In this document: positions 1 through 8,556 of the stretch, piece after piece
Layout: each line of letters opens with the position of its first letter
Numbering within the stretch: position 1 is the stretch's first letter
Origin: Rhizobium sp. Q54
GTDB taxonomy: Bacteria > Pseudomonadota > Alphaproteobacteria > Micropepsales > Micropepsaceae
DNA length: 45,299 nucleotides
Assembly: GCA_945860165.1 (NCBI GenBank)
Contig: CAMAPL010000018.1
Location: forward strand, 1 to 45,299
Reading direction: 5' to 3'
Notes under the pieces: generated by a model
The model's input: only the letters and a program-made list of their open reading frames with translations
Databases searched by the model: none
What the model was told of the DNA's origin: nothing
Made by a program: the position numbers and the translations under genes

Positions 1-711
1 GATCAGCACATAGTTCATCACCAGTGTCCGATCTCTAACAACCGCTGGGTTAGCGTGCTTTACGTATTCACGCAGATGACGTGTCAGCTTTCGATAATCG
101 TTGATGTCAAAATGGGGTCGGCGTGATTGTTCCGCCTTGACCTTAGGAAACGTCGGTACCTTCGGCAGGTAACCTTCCTCAACACACCAATTCAGATATG
201 TCCTAAAATCAGCAAAGATCCGTTTGATGGTGTTGGGTGAAAGCTTTTCTTTTGACGATGCCCGATTTAGCTCGGTCACCATCTTAGAGATCAGCGCGGT
301 ATCAAGATCCTCAAAGGTTTTGCCCTGAAAAATGGGCATCAGCCTTTTAGCCAAGAAGATTTTGTATTTTATGGATAGGCGGCTCTGCTCGGACTCAAAT
401 CGCCTGATGTAGCCATTAAGGGCATCGGTGATCTTCTTAGAGCCAAGCTTCCCGCCGCCAAGCACCTTAACTAGGGACTTGTTGAAGAGGTCATCCGCTA
501 CCTTGTAGGCGGCGTGCTCTTCGGTGGTTTTGCTAGATTGCCAAATGTAGCCCTTGGCACCGGGTATCTTGAGCCGGATAAACCAGGTCGGCTTTTTGTA
601 GTCGGATCGGCGGTAGAGGTAGATCGCCCCATCCCTGAAGGTTTTCGCCTCCAAAACCTTGGCGGATGACCGTTTTTGGGCGGAAGCCCTACCCACTAGA
701 TCTATTGGCAT
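1..711 (-). CDS. Phage-type tyrosine recombinase (integrase), N-terminal part, cut by the window edge
   Basis: The minus strand is open from an ATG at 711 down to base 1 without a stop, giving 237 residues. It begins MPIDLVGRAS and has an early basic segment (YLYRRSDYKKPTWFIRLKIP) of the kind seen as the arm-binding domain of integrases, then a SAM-like core-binding region (SPNTIKRIFADFRTYLNWC, about residues 158-176). The catalytic domain with the R...HxxR...Y residues would lie beyond the edge, so activity cannot be judged. The gene starts about 105 bases from the 3' end of a tRNA-Gly gene and reads away from it, the usual layout of an element integrated in a tRNA. Its base composition is clearly lower in GC than the genes to the right, supporting transfer. 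Family assignment rests on the layout and N-terminal pattern only. Confidence 0.75.
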   Translation of the reverse strand, partial: MPIDLVGRASAQKRSSAKVLEAKTFRDGAIYLYRRSDYKKPTWFIRLKIPGAKGYIWQSSKTTEEHAAYKVADDLFNKSLVKVLGGGKLGSKKITDALNGYIRRFESEQSRLSIKYKIFLAKRLMPIFQGKTFEDLDTALISKMVTELNRASSKEKLSPNTIKRIFADFRTYLNWCVEEGYLPKVPTFPKVKAEQSRRPHFDINDYRKLTRHLREYVKHANPAVVRDRTLVMNYVLI

Positions 712-722
712 ACACGCCCCCT

Positions 723-740
723 AAACGGGAAAATCCGTTT
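723..740. promoter_or_regulatory. Inverted repeat upstream of the integrase
   Basis: AAACGG and CCGTTT flank a 6-base AT-rich centre just upstream of the integrase start, in an AT-rich 100-base gap between the gene and the tRNA. It could be an operator or an excisionase/integrase arm site. Only the symmetry is seen; the role is inferred. Confidence 0.35.
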
Positions 741-815
741 ACGATCCGTATATTACCTTTTTGGGGAATTTAAATAAAGCCAGTGACGCTAAGCTATTGA
801 TTCTACTTCGAAACC

Positions 816-890
816 TGGAGCGGGCGAACGGATTCGAACCGTCGACCCTAACCTTGGCAAGGTTATGCTCTACCCCTGAGCTACGCCCGC
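816..890 (-). tRNA. tRNA-Gly (anticodon GCC), CCA encoded
   Basis: On the minus strand the acceptor stem GCGGGCG pairs with CGCCCGC, followed by discriminator T and an encoded CCA at 818-816. The D arm (GCTC...GAGC), an anticodon stem TAACC/GGTTA with loop TTGCCAA (anticodon GCC) and a T arm with GGTTCGAATCC are all present. The 3' end points to the integrase gene, so the 3' half of this tRNA is the likely attachment core of the element to the left. Confidence 0.95.
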
Positions 891-989
891 ACTCCAAGAC
901 GGCGGGTTATGGCTGATCGCCCGGGCCTATTCAAGCGGGGATTCGCCCGGCAATCCCCCAGCAATCCCTTGGCAATTTCTGGGCTTTTC

Positions 990-1397
990 GCCATCCCGCG
1001 CGAATTATACGAACGTCCCAATTGCCGCGAGGTCGCCGACTTCATCGGCGAGATCAACTTCTTCCATGCCACGGTCGAGGAGATGACCGAGACCAGCGCG
1101 ACGGTGAATGCCGGCCTACTTGGCATCGTCCCCCTGCCGCGCGCCAATGTCGCGCAGGGCATCGCGTCCAGCGATCACATCCTGCTGGCCATCCGCCCGG
1201 AGCATCTCCGCATCGCGGCCCAAGGCGTGGCGGGAGAGGTCGTTACCGCGACCTTCCTGGGCGGGCGCAGTCACTTTCATGTAAAGATCGACGGCCGCAC
1301 CGAGCCGGTGGCGGTGAGCGGCCAGCCGCCGTCTGGCAATGCGGTGACGCTCGCCTTCCCGCCGGAGAACCTTATCGGTTTGCCATCAGGCGATTGA
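990..1397 (+). pseudogene. Remnant of an ABC-transporter ATPase (PotA-like), C-terminal end with TOBE domain only
   Basis: From about base 996 the plus strand encodes PRELYERPNCREVADFIGE, the segment that follows the H-loop in ATPases of spermidine/putrescine-type importers, then a TOBE-type region with IRPEHLRI. The whole nucleotide-binding domain (Walker A, signature, Walker B) that should precede it is absent: upstream lies unrelated sequence and then the tRNA-Gly gene. An ATG at 909 gives an open frame of 162 codons, but its first 29 codons have no resemblance to the family. The stop overlaps the convergent glnE stop by 26 bases. I read it as the leftover of a deletion at the edge of the integrated element; a stand-alone small protein cannot work as an ATPase. 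Confidence 0.7.
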
Positions 1398-4236
1398 AAA
1401 TCTCGCGCGTCTGACCCTGCAACTCAGCCAACCACTGCTGCATCTGCGCGAAGCTGCCTGCTTCCGCCGCCTGTGTCAGCAAGGCCTTCAGCCCCCGCGT
1501 CGCCTCCTCGATCTTCGGCGTTTCGTCCAGCGCGATGCGCAGCACCTGGGTCAAGGCATGCTGCAGCCGGGCCGAGGCGATCAGGACATCGGCATCGGCC
1601 GCGTCAAGAAATTCCGCCGCCTTCAGTTTCTGCAGGGCGGCGATAGTATTGGTGTCGAGAATATCTGGCCGCGCCGACGCATGGACCAGTTGCAGGGTCT
1701 GGGCGATGAATTCGATATCCACCAACCCGCCCGGCGTGTGCTTGAGATCCCAGACATTGGCGCCCGGAAATGTCAGCGTCATTTTTTCGCGCATCTCGCG
1801 GGCATCGGTGATGATATCGCTGGCGGCGCGCGGCGCGGTAAGCCGGCGACGGATTTCCGCTTCCACCCGCTGGCGCAGGCCGGGCGTCCCCGCCACCAGC
1901 CGCCCACGAGTCAGCGCCATATGCTCCCAGGTCCAGCTTTCGCTGGCGTGATAGACGGCGAAGCTTTCCAGACTCACCGCCACCGGCCCCTTGTTGCCGG
2001 TGGGCCGCAGCCGCATGTCGACCTCGTACAACATGCCCGCCGCCGTCGGCGTGGTCAGAGCCGAGATCAGCCGCTGCGCCAGGCGCGCGAAATAGAGCGT
2101 GGGCGATACCGGCTTTGGTCCATCCGACGCCTCCACGCCCGGCGGGGTGTCATAGATGAACACCAGATCGAGATCCGAGCTGGCGGTCATTTCGCGTCCG
2201 CCCAGCTTGCCCATCGCCACCACGGCAAAGCCGGCGCCCTTGATCCGTCCCGCGCCGGCTGCCAGCGCGTCGTCGACATGGGGCAAAAGGCCGGCGATTA
2301 CGGTTTCGGCAATGTCGGTCAGCGCCGGACCGGCCTGGTCGGCGCGCGCCGCACCCTCGACGATCTGCACCCCGACCCGGAACACCGCCTCACGGGTGAA
2401 GCGCCTTGCGGCATCCAGCATCTCTTCGAAATCGCCGGTCACGACCCGCGCGAAATCGGCATCCAGCTTCTGGCGTGACGGCAGGCTGGTGAGGAAATCG
2501 GCATCCAGCAGTGCGTCCATGATGGCGGGATTTCTTGCCAGATAAGTCGCCAGGCGCGGCGTCGCGCCCACGATCTTGGCCAGCAGATCGAGGAATTGCG
2601 GCCGCGCCAGGAACAGCGAGAAGAGCTGCACCCCGGACGGCAGGTTGGAGAGGAACAGGTCAAACTGCTTGAAGGCCACATCCGGGTCGGCGGCGCCCGA
2701 CAGCGCCTTTAGGATCGTCGGGATCAGCTTGGTGAGCAGTTCGCGCGCCCGCTGCGAACGCATGGCGCGGATGCGGCCATGATGCCAGCCGCGGATCGCG
2801 CCGGAAACATGCGCGGAATCGGCAAAACCCATCGCGGCCAGGGTCGTCAGGGTTTCGGGATCTTCCTCGACACCCGTGAAGACCAGATTGCCCTGGGCGC
2901 TTGTCAGGTCGGGCTCGCGCTCGAACAGGCGGGCATAATGGCCCTGCACATTCTCCAGCACGCCGGTCAGGGCGGCGCGAAAATCCTGCGCGCCGTCATA
3001 GCCCATGAAACAGGCGATATGGGAAACGTCCGCATCGCTGTCCGGAATGGAATGGGTCTGCTGGTCCTCAATCATCTGCAGCCGGTGTTCGAGGGTGCGC
3101 AGGTATCGGTAATCGACCTTCAGTTCTTCCGCCGCCTTGGCATCGACGCGGCCTTCAGCCACCAGCGCGTCCAGCGCGCCTTGCGTGGTCGGTACCTGCA
3201 GGACTGGGTGCCGACCACCCAGGATCAGCTGCTGGGTCTGGGCGAAAAATTCGATCTCGCGGATGCCGCCACGGCCCAGCTTGATATTGTGGCCCGGCAC
3301 CTTGACCTCGCTATGCCCGACATGGGCATGGATCTGGCGCTTGATGGACTGGATGTCCTCGATCGCCGCGAAATCCAGATAGCGCCGCCAGATGAAGGGC
3401 CGCATACTTTCCAGGAACGCCGCGCCGGTCGCGGGGTCGCCGGCGCAGGCACGCGCCTTTATCATGGCGGCGCGTTCCCAGTTCTGGCCCATGGCTTCGT
3501 AATAATCCAATGCAGCATCGGTGGAGATGGCGATCTGGGTGGCGCCGGCATCTGGGCGCAGGCGCAAGTCGGTGCGGAAGACGTAGCCGTCGCTGGTGAT
3601 TTCGCTCAGCAGCCGGACCATGCCGCGCACGATGTCCACCGCCGCGCCGCGCATGTCGCCGCGCTTGGAAAAAGGAAGTTTTTCGGCGTCGTAAAACACC
3701 ACCAGGTCGATGTCGCTGGAATAGTTTAGCTCATGGGCGCCGTATTTTCCCATCGCCAGCACGGTCAGGCCGGCGCTGTGTTCCAGTTTCACGCCGTCAC
3801 GCTCTTCCATGCCGGCGCGCATCGCTTCCTGGCGCAGCAGGAAGCGCAAGGCGCCGGCGACACAGGCATCCGCAAAACGCGTCAGTTCCGACGTGACCTT
3901 GTTGACGTCCCAAATACCGGCAATGTCGGCCATGGCAATGGCCAGCGCGGCCCGGCGCTTGGCGATGCGCAGCTCCGCCATGGCGCGGGCCTCGCTGTCA
4001 GCGTTGGCGCAGGCCTGGGCCAGCAGGATCGCGGCGCTCAGAACCGTTTGCGGCCCGGCTGCGAAATATTCGCCCAGCGCTCCGACTTCGCGCAGCGCCA
4101 GCCGTCCCAGGAAGGCGCTGTTGCCGAACACGGCCGCCAGCAACGGCGTATCGCTGACAAAACCATGCTCGGCCAGCGCCTCCTTGATGCGGGCAGCGCG
4201 GGCGAGATCGAAAGGCGTGGGAGGAATGCGAAGCAT
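1372..4236 (-). CDS. glnE: Bifunctional glutamine synthetase adenylyltransferase / adenylyl-removing enzyme
   Basis: Cytoplasmic enzyme that adds AMP to glutamine synthetase when nitrogen is plentiful and removes it when nitrogen is scarce, under control of PII protein. The 954 residues match the usual length. Both nucleotidyltransferase halves are visible: the N-terminal adenylyl-removing half has GKYGAHELNYSSDIDLV at about 163-179 with the DxD metal pair, and the C-terminal half has GKLGGREMTASSDLDLVFIYD-type sequence near 680 with its own DxD. The helical linker and the PGGLVDIEF motif are also present. It is the last gene of the minus-strand block and starts 24 bases after the histidine kinase stop, so co-transcription with the two-component genes is likely. 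Intact, ends in TAA. Confidence 0.95.
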   Translation of the reverse strand: MLRIPPTPFDLARAARIKEALAEHGFVSDTPLLAAVFGNSAFLGRLALREVGALGEYFAAGPQTVLSAAILLAQACANADSEARAMAELRIAKRRAALAIAMADIAGIWDVNKVTSELTRFADACVAGALRFLLRQEAMRAGMEERDGVKLEHSAGLTVLAMGKYGAHELNYSSDIDLVVFYDAEKLPFSKRGDMRGAAVDIVRGMVRLLSEITSDGYVFRTDLRLRPDAGATQIAISTDAALDYYEAMGQNWERAAMIKARACAGDPATGAAFLESMRPFIWRRYLDFAAIEDIQSIKRQIHAHVGHSEVKVPGHNIKLGRGGIREIEFFAQTQQLILGGRHPVLQVPTTQGALDALVAEGRVDAKAAEELKVDYRYLRTLEHRLQMIEDQQTHSIPDSDADVSHIACFMGYDGAQDFRAALTGVLENVQGHYARLFEREPDLTSAQGNLVFTGVEEDPETLTTLAAMGFADSAHVSGAIRGWHHGRIRAMRSQRARELLTKLIPTILKALSGAADPDVAFKQFDLFLSNLPSGVQLFSLFLARPQFLDLLAKIVGATPRLATYLARNPAIMDALLDADFLTSLPSRQKLDADFARVVTGDFEEMLDAARRFTREAVFRVGVQIVEGAARADQAGPALTDIAETVIAGLLPHVDDALAAGAGRIKGAGFAVVAMGKLGGREMTASSDLDLVFIYDTPPGVEASDGPKPVSPTLYFARLAQRLISALTTPTAAGMLYEVDMRLRPTGNKGPVAVSLESFAVYHASESWTWEHMALTRGRLVAGTPGLRQRVEAEIRRRLTAPRAASDIITDAREMREKMTLTFPGANVWDLKHTPGGLVDIEFIAQTLQLVHASARPDILDTNTIAALQKLKAAEFLDAADADVLIASARLQHALTQVLRIALDETPKIEEATRGLKALLTQAAEAGSFAQMQQWLAELQGQTREIFNRLMANR

Positions 4237-4260
4237 CTGGCCACTCTAGACGAGCGACAG

Positions 4261-5682
4261 CTACTGCGCAGCGTTTTTGAACGATGTGGCGCGCAAGGCC
4301 GCTCTGGGAAAACGCAATATCGCTTTCAGCCCGGTGGGGAGACTGTCTTCCAGTATCAGCGCGGCATTGTGGAAATGCGCCACCGCCGCCACCAGCGACA
4401 GTCCCAGCCCGGTGCCGGGCGTGTTGCGGCTGGCTTCCAGCCGCACGAAGCGGTCCACCACCCGTGTCCTGTCCTGGTGCGGAATGCCCGGTCCGCTGTC
4501 GCTCACCCACAGATCGACGCCCGCCGAACCGACCGCCGTACCGATGCGCACATGGCCGCCCGCCGGGGTATATTTTATGGCGTTGTCCACCAGGTTGGCC
4601 AGCGCCTGGGCGATCAGGCTGCGATTGCCTTCGATGGCGACATCGCCCGACGGTATCAGCGTCAGGGTCACCTTGCGCTCCTCCGCCAGCGGCTCATACA
4701 GCTCGGTGACATCGGCCGCGACCGAGACCAGGTCCAGCGCGGTCATCGCCGCCCGTGTAGTGCCGGCATCGGTCTCCGCGATCAGCAGTAGGGCATTGAA
4801 GGTGCCGATCAGCTGGTCGGTCTCGGCGATGGCGCGTTCAATTTCACCGGCTATGTCTTCCTTGGTGAGGGCCCCGCCCGCATTCAGCCACATCACCGAT
4901 TCTTCCAGCCGGTTGCGCAGACGGTTCAGCGGGGTGCGCAGATCGTGCGCCACCGAGTCCGTTACTTCGCGCAGGCCCCTCATCAGCCGCTCGATGCGGT
5001 CCAGCATGTGGTTGAGGTTTTCCGCCAGCATGTCGAACTCGTCGCCCGAGCCGATGCGCGGCACGCGCCGCGTCAGGTCGCCGGCCATGATCTCGCCGCT
5101 GGTGCGATTGATGATGTCCAGGCGCCTGAGAATTTTGCGGCTCATCAGCGCCCCGCCCGCCAGGCCCAGCACCAGGATGAGCGCCACTGTCCAGGGCAAG
5201 GTGGTGGTGAACATCCGCCTGGTCAAAAAGCGTTCATGCACATCTTGGGCGACCAGCAGGACAAAGCCGCCCGTTACCGCGAACATGCGGCCGCGGGCGC
5301 GGCGCGCTTCCAGCTTGCCGTCCACTGGGCGCTCATAATCGAACTCGACGAAATTCTCGGCGGTCACCACGGTCTGTGGCCAGGAATCCAGATTGCCCGC
5401 CAGCGGACGGCGCAGTCTGTCAGTCAGCAGATACAGCGCCTCGCCGCCATGGGTGGAGCGGCTGCGCACGGTTTCCGCCAGGCCCCGCAGGCCCAGATGC
5501 TGGTACTGCTCGGCCAGGCCGGTGATCTCGGCAGCGACGATCTGGTCGGTCTGTCCGTCGAGTGTGCGGACAGTATTCCAATAGGTGAAAGCCAGCAGCG
5601 CCGTCACCGAAAAAGCGAACAGCACCACATAGACAAGCACGATGCGGAACGCCTGGGTCCGAAGCAGGTGGCCGGTGCGCAT
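4261..5682 (-). CDS. Membrane sensor histidine kinase (HAMP, HisKA, HATPase)
   Basis: 473 residues. A transmembrane helix lies at about 13-33, a periplasmic sensor loop follows, a second helix is near 157-180, then HAMP at about 186-232. The phospho-acceptor box reads SVAHDLRTPLN near 243-253; the ATP-binding lobe has the N box (LVDNAIKYTP), G1 (DSGPGIP) and G2 (GTGLGLS). It starts about 30 bases after the stop of the OmpR-type regulator, its probable partner. The pair sits between degP and glnE as in many alphaproteobacteria, where such pairs have been linked to envelope or osmotic sensing; the signal here is unknown. GAGGGG lies immediately before the ATG, an unusually tight ribosome binding site. 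Ends in TAG. Confidence 0.9.
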   Translation of the reverse strand: MRTGHLLRTQAFRIVLVYVVLFAFSVTALLAFTYWNTVRTLDGQTDQIVAAEITGLAEQYQHLGLRGLAETVRSRSTHGGEALYLLTDRLRRPLAGNLDSWPQTVVTAENFVEFDYERPVDGKLEARRARGRMFAVTGGFVLLVAQDVHERFLTRRMFTTTLPWTVALILVLGLAGGALMSRKILRRLDIINRTSGEIMAGDLTRRVPRIGSGDEFDMLAENLNHMLDRIERLMRGLREVTDSVAHDLRTPLNRLRNRLEESVMWLNAGGALTKEDIAGEIERAIAETDQLIGTFNALLLIAETDAGTTRAAMTALDLVSVAADVTELYEPLAEERKVTLTLIPSGDVAIEGNRSLIAQALANLVDNAIKYTPAGGHVRIGTAVGSAGVDLWVSDSGPGIPHQDRTRVVDRFVRLEASRNTPGTGLGLSLVAAVAHFHNAALILEDSLPTGLKAILRFPRAALRATSFKNAAQ

Positions 5683-5712
5683 CCCCTCGCCCCGCCTTAC
5701 TGATATGCCGGT

Positions 5713-6387
5713 CTAGTGCGCACGGATCATGTAGCCCGCGCCGCGCACGGTGTGCAGCAGCGGCGCCTGGAAGCCCTTGTCGATCTTGGCGCGCAGACGC
5801 GAGATATGTACGTCGATCACGTTGGTCTGGGGATCGAAGTGATATTCCCACACGCTTTCCAGCAGCATGGTGCGGGTCACCACCTGTCCGGCATGACGCA
5901 TCAGATATTCCAGCAGGCGGAATTCGCGCGGCTGCAGCTCGATGTCGGTGCCGCTGCGCTTGGCGGCGCGGGTCAGCAGGTCCAGCTCGAGATCGCCCAC
6001 GCCCAGCCGCGTCTTCACCCCGGAAGGGGTACGGCGGCGCAGCAGCGCATCGATCCGCGCCAGGAGTTCGACAAAGGCATAGGGCTTGGCGAGATAATCG
6101 TCGCCGCCGGCCTTGAGGCCCTTCACCCGGTCATCCACTTCCGACAAGGCGGACAGAAACAGCACCGGGGTGAGGTTGCCGTGCTCGCGCATTTCGGCCA
6201 CCACCTTCAGCCCGTCCATCTTGGGCAACATGCGGTCGATGATCGCCACGTCATAGGAACGCGACAGCGACAGCGACAGGCCGGTTTCACCGTCCGACGC
6301 CTCGTCCACCACATGGCCCGATTCCTTCAGGCCCTGCACCAGATAACGCTGCGCTTCCAGATCGTCTTCAACTACGAGAATACGCAT
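5713..6387 (-). CDS. OmpR/PhoB-family response regulator
   Basis: 224 residues: receiver domain with acidic pair ED at 7-9, phospho-acceptor Asp51 (AIIDRMLPKMDG) and the conserved lysine in AKPYA near 101; then a winged-helix DNA-binding domain with LQPREFRLLEYLM, VWEYHFDPQTNVIDVHISRL and a final VRGAGYMI. It is expected to be phosphorylated by the histidine kinase encoded 30 bases downstream. It follows degP and a hairpin with a T run, so the regulator and kinase may have their own promoter or rely on read-through. A target could be degP itself, but no direct repeats typical of OmpR-type sites were identified. Confidence 0.93.
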   Translation of the reverse strand: MRILVVEDDLEAQRYLVQGLKESGHVVDEASDGETGLSLSLSRSYDVAIIDRMLPKMDGLKVVAEMREHGNLTPVLFLSALSEVDDRVKGLKAGGDDYLAKPYAFVELLARIDALLRRRTPSGVKTRLGVGDLELDLLTRAAKRSGTDIELQPREFRLLEYLMRHAGQVVTRTMLLESVWEYHFDPQTNVIDVHISRLRAKIDKGFQAPLLHTVRGAGYMIRAH

Positions 6388-6416
6388 TCATTCTCCCGAT
6401 AAATGCCTCGACAATG

Positions 6417-6446
6417 AAAAGGGCGCGGCGTTCATAGCCGCGCCCC
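6417..6446 (-). terminator. Rho-independent terminator after degP
   Basis: GGGCGCGGC and GCCGCGCCC form a perfect 9-bp stem around a 7-base loop. On the minus strand the stem is followed by TTTTC, just after the degP stop codon and before the response regulator gene. Confidence 0.75.
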
Positions 6447-6452
6447 GCAACA

Positions 6453-8036
6453 TCACGACTTCTCGACGTCGATGGCGACGAAATGGGTGCCACCCTGGCT
6501 GCGCGCCACCAGCAGCAACACGCTGGTGCGGCCGCCCTTCTTGGCATCGGTGACGCCCGACTGGAAATCGGCCGGCGTGCGCACGGTGCGGTTGCCGATC
6601 TTCAGCACCACATCGCCCGCCTGCAGGCCCTTCTCGGCGGCGTCGCTTTCCGGATCGACTTTGGTGATGACCGCACCGGCCAAAAGCGCGTCAGCGACGT
6701 TGTAGGTCTTCTTGGTTTCCGCCGTCAGCGACGACAGCGCCAGGCCCGCGGCATTGGCGCTGGAAGCGGCCACGCCACCCTTTGCGGCCGGGGCATTGGC
6801 CGCCACCCGTTCGTCGGGACGGGCGCCGATGGTGACCTTGATCTGGGACGGCTTGCCGCCACGGCTGATCGAGAAGGTCGCCGTCTGGCCGGCCTGCACC
6901 GTCGCCACCTTGCGGGTGAGGTCAGTAGCGTCTTCGATCGGCTGGCCGTTGATCGCGGTCACGATATCGCCCTGCTCGAAGCCGGCCTTGGCCGCCGGTC
7001 CGCTGGGCACGACATTGGCGACGATGGCACCCTTGGCGTCCTTGATGCCCAGCGAGGCCGCGATCTCCGCCGTCACCGGCTGGATCTCGACGCCCAGCCA
7101 GCCGCGCGCGACGCGGCCATTGGACTTGAGTTGCCCCACAACATCAAGGATCAGGCTGGCCGGAATGGCGAAGCCGATGCCGACGCTGCCGCCCGTGGGC
7201 GAGAAAATCATCGAGTTCATGCCGATCACTTGGCCGCGCAGATCGAAGGTCGGCCCACCGGAATTGCCCCGGTTGATGGGCGCGTCGATCTGGATGAAGT
7301 TGGTATACTGCTGGCTGCCGTCGATGTTGCGGCTCAGCGAGGAGACGATGCCGGCGGTCACCGAGTTGGAAAGCCCGAAGGGATTGCCCACCGCCACCAC
7401 CCAGTCGCCCACGCGCAGACGCTTGTCGTCGCCGAAGTCCACGTTCGGCAGCGGCCGGTCGCTTTGGATCTTCAACAGCGCAACGTCAGTCACCGGATCG
7501 CTGCCGACCAGAGTGGCGACGAATTCGCGCTTGTCCGGCAAGGTCACGGTGATCTTCTTGCTGGCGTCTACCACATGGTTGTTGGTGACGACATAGCCGG
7601 CTTTGTCGATGATGAAGCCTGAACCGGCGCTAAGAGCGCGGCGCGGCTGGGGCTGGGGCTGCTGCGGCCGCTGGCCGAACTGCTGGAACAGGTCGCGGAA
7701 CTGCTGCGGGATGTTCTCGTCAGCACTAGTCTCGTTGTTCGTGGTTTCCGATTTGATGGACACCACGGCCGGGCTCACCCGCTCGACCAGATCGGCAAAG
7801 CTGAAGGGCGTGCTTTCCAGCATGCGGGGCGTGGCGCGCGGGCTGTCGTTCTGCGCCACCATGACTGGCGCGGCGGTCTGGATTTTTTCAACCGGCGGCA
7901 GCAGCGCGAAGGCGCCAAGCCCGACCACCACGATGGCGGCGGCGGATGTCATAGCGATCAGTCGGCGCTGACGCAGCGAGGGCTTGGGTAGACGGGAAAG
8001 AAAGCCGGGGTTCGGGGTGATGATCGGGTCTTGCAT
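6453..8036 (-). CDS. degP: Periplasmic Do/HtrA-type serine protease with two PDZ domains
   Basis: Quality-control protease and chaperone of the cell envelope. From the chosen start it has 527 residues: an N-terminal membrane anchor or uncleaved signal at about 27-46, a Q/P-rich linker near 110-132, and a trypsin-like domain with His154 (TNNHVVD), Asp184 (PVTDVALLKI) and Ser259 (NRGNSGGPTF). Two PDZ domains follow, with GWLGVEIQPV at the start of the first. I start at the ATG at 8036 because AAGGAGA lies 5 bases upstream; a longer open frame (to 8093) has no such site. A 22-bp perfect palindrome about 75 bases upstream may be its operator. It lies directly downstream of the ccm genes, as in related alphaproteobacteria. 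Confidence 0.93.
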   Translation of the reverse strand: MQDPIITPNPGFLSRLPKPSLRQRRLIAMTSAAAIVVVGLGAFALLPPVEKIQTAAPVMVAQNDSPRATPRMLESTPFSFADLVERVSPAVVSIKSETTNNETSADENIPQQFRDLFQQFGQRPQQPQPQPRRALSAGSGFIIDKAGYVVTNNHVVDASKKITVTLPDKREFVATLVGSDPVTDVALLKIQSDRPLPNVDFGDDKRLRVGDWVVAVGNPFGLSNSVTAGIVSSLSRNIDGSQQYTNFIQIDAPINRGNSGGPTFDLRGQVIGMNSMIFSPTGGSVGIGFAIPASLILDVVGQLKSNGRVARGWLGVEIQPVTAEIAASLGIKDAKGAIVANVVPSGPAAKAGFEQGDIVTAINGQPIEDATDLTRKVATVQAGQTATFSISRGGKPSQIKVTIGARPDERVAANAPAAKGGVAASSANAAGLALSSLTAETKKTYNVADALLAGAVITKVDPESDAAEKGLQAGDVVLKIGNRTVRTPADFQSGVTDAKKGGRTSVLLLVARSQGGTHFVAIDVEKS

Positions 8037-8110
8037 GGGATCTCCTTGAGGCGGCCATTTGGCCTGCTGGCAACTGACATACAAGGCTAACATGGCCGTA
8101 GTACGTCTAA

Positions 8111-8132
8111 AAGATTACATGCATGTAATCTT
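8111..8132. promoter_or_regulatory. 22-bp perfect palindrome upstream of degP (probable operator)
   Basis: The half-site AAGATTACATG is followed directly by its exact reverse complement CATGTAATCTT. It sits in the short gap between the ccmH stop (8134) and the degP start (8036). Perfect AT-rich symmetry of this size is typical of operators for dimeric TetR-, GntR- or MarR-type regulators. No T run follows, so it is a poor terminator. Which regulator binds is unknown. Confidence 0.55.
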
Positions 8133-8133
8133 A

Positions 8134-8556
8134 CTAAGCCACTCGCGCGGAGGCCTTTTTGACCGTGATCCAGGCAACCGCGCCGCCCGCACCCAGCACC
8201 AGGAAGGGCGCCAGCCACAGCAGCCAAGTGTTGGACTGCAGCGGCGGCTTCATCAGAATGAAGTCGCCATAGCGCGCCACCAAGAAATCCTCGATCTCGC
8301 TATTGGTCTTGCCCGCCGCCATCTGTTCGCGCACCAGGCGGCGCAGGTCGGCGGCCAGCGGCGAATTGGACTCGTCGATGCTTTCGCCCTGGCAGACCAG
8401 GCAGCGCAGCTGCCGCTGCATCGCACGGGCGCGGGTTTCCATCACGGGATCGGAAAATGTATCGCCGACGGCGCTGGCAGGCGGAGTGGTTTGCGCGGAA
8501 ACGCTCACCGTCGCCGCGGCCATCACCACCAGAAAAAGGAAAACTGATCTTTTCAT
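8134..8556 (-). CDS. ccmH: Cytochrome c maturation protein CcmH (CycL)
   Basis: 140 residues: a signal peptide at about 1-21, then a periplasmic domain with the redox pair LRCLVCQGESI (Cys52, Cys55), SPLAADLRRLVREQ and IEDFLVARYGDFIL, and a C-terminal membrane anchor (WLLWLAPFLVLGAGGAVAW, about 107-127). In system I cytochrome c maturation it keeps apocytochrome heme-binding cysteines reduced and works with CcmF. Its ATG overlaps the ccmF stop in an ATGA, so translation is probably coupled. Intact; ends in TAG. Confidence 0.93.
   Translation of the reverse strand: MKRSVFLFLVVMAAATVSVSAQTTPPASAVGDTFSDPVMETRARAMQRQLRCLVCQGESIDESNSPLAADLRRLVREQMAAGKTNSEIEDFLVARYGDFILMKPPLQSNTWLLWLAPFLVLGAGGAVAWITVKKASARVA

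Noticed and set aside
1022..1414. A second plus-strand frame (130 codons) over the ABC remnant
   Set aside because: It is the +1 shadow of the TOBE-domain frame, Arg/Gly-rich and without family resemblance.
2779..3729. Long open frames antisense to glnE
   Set aside because: glnE is certain and these mirror its codon pattern; no motif or start signal supports them.
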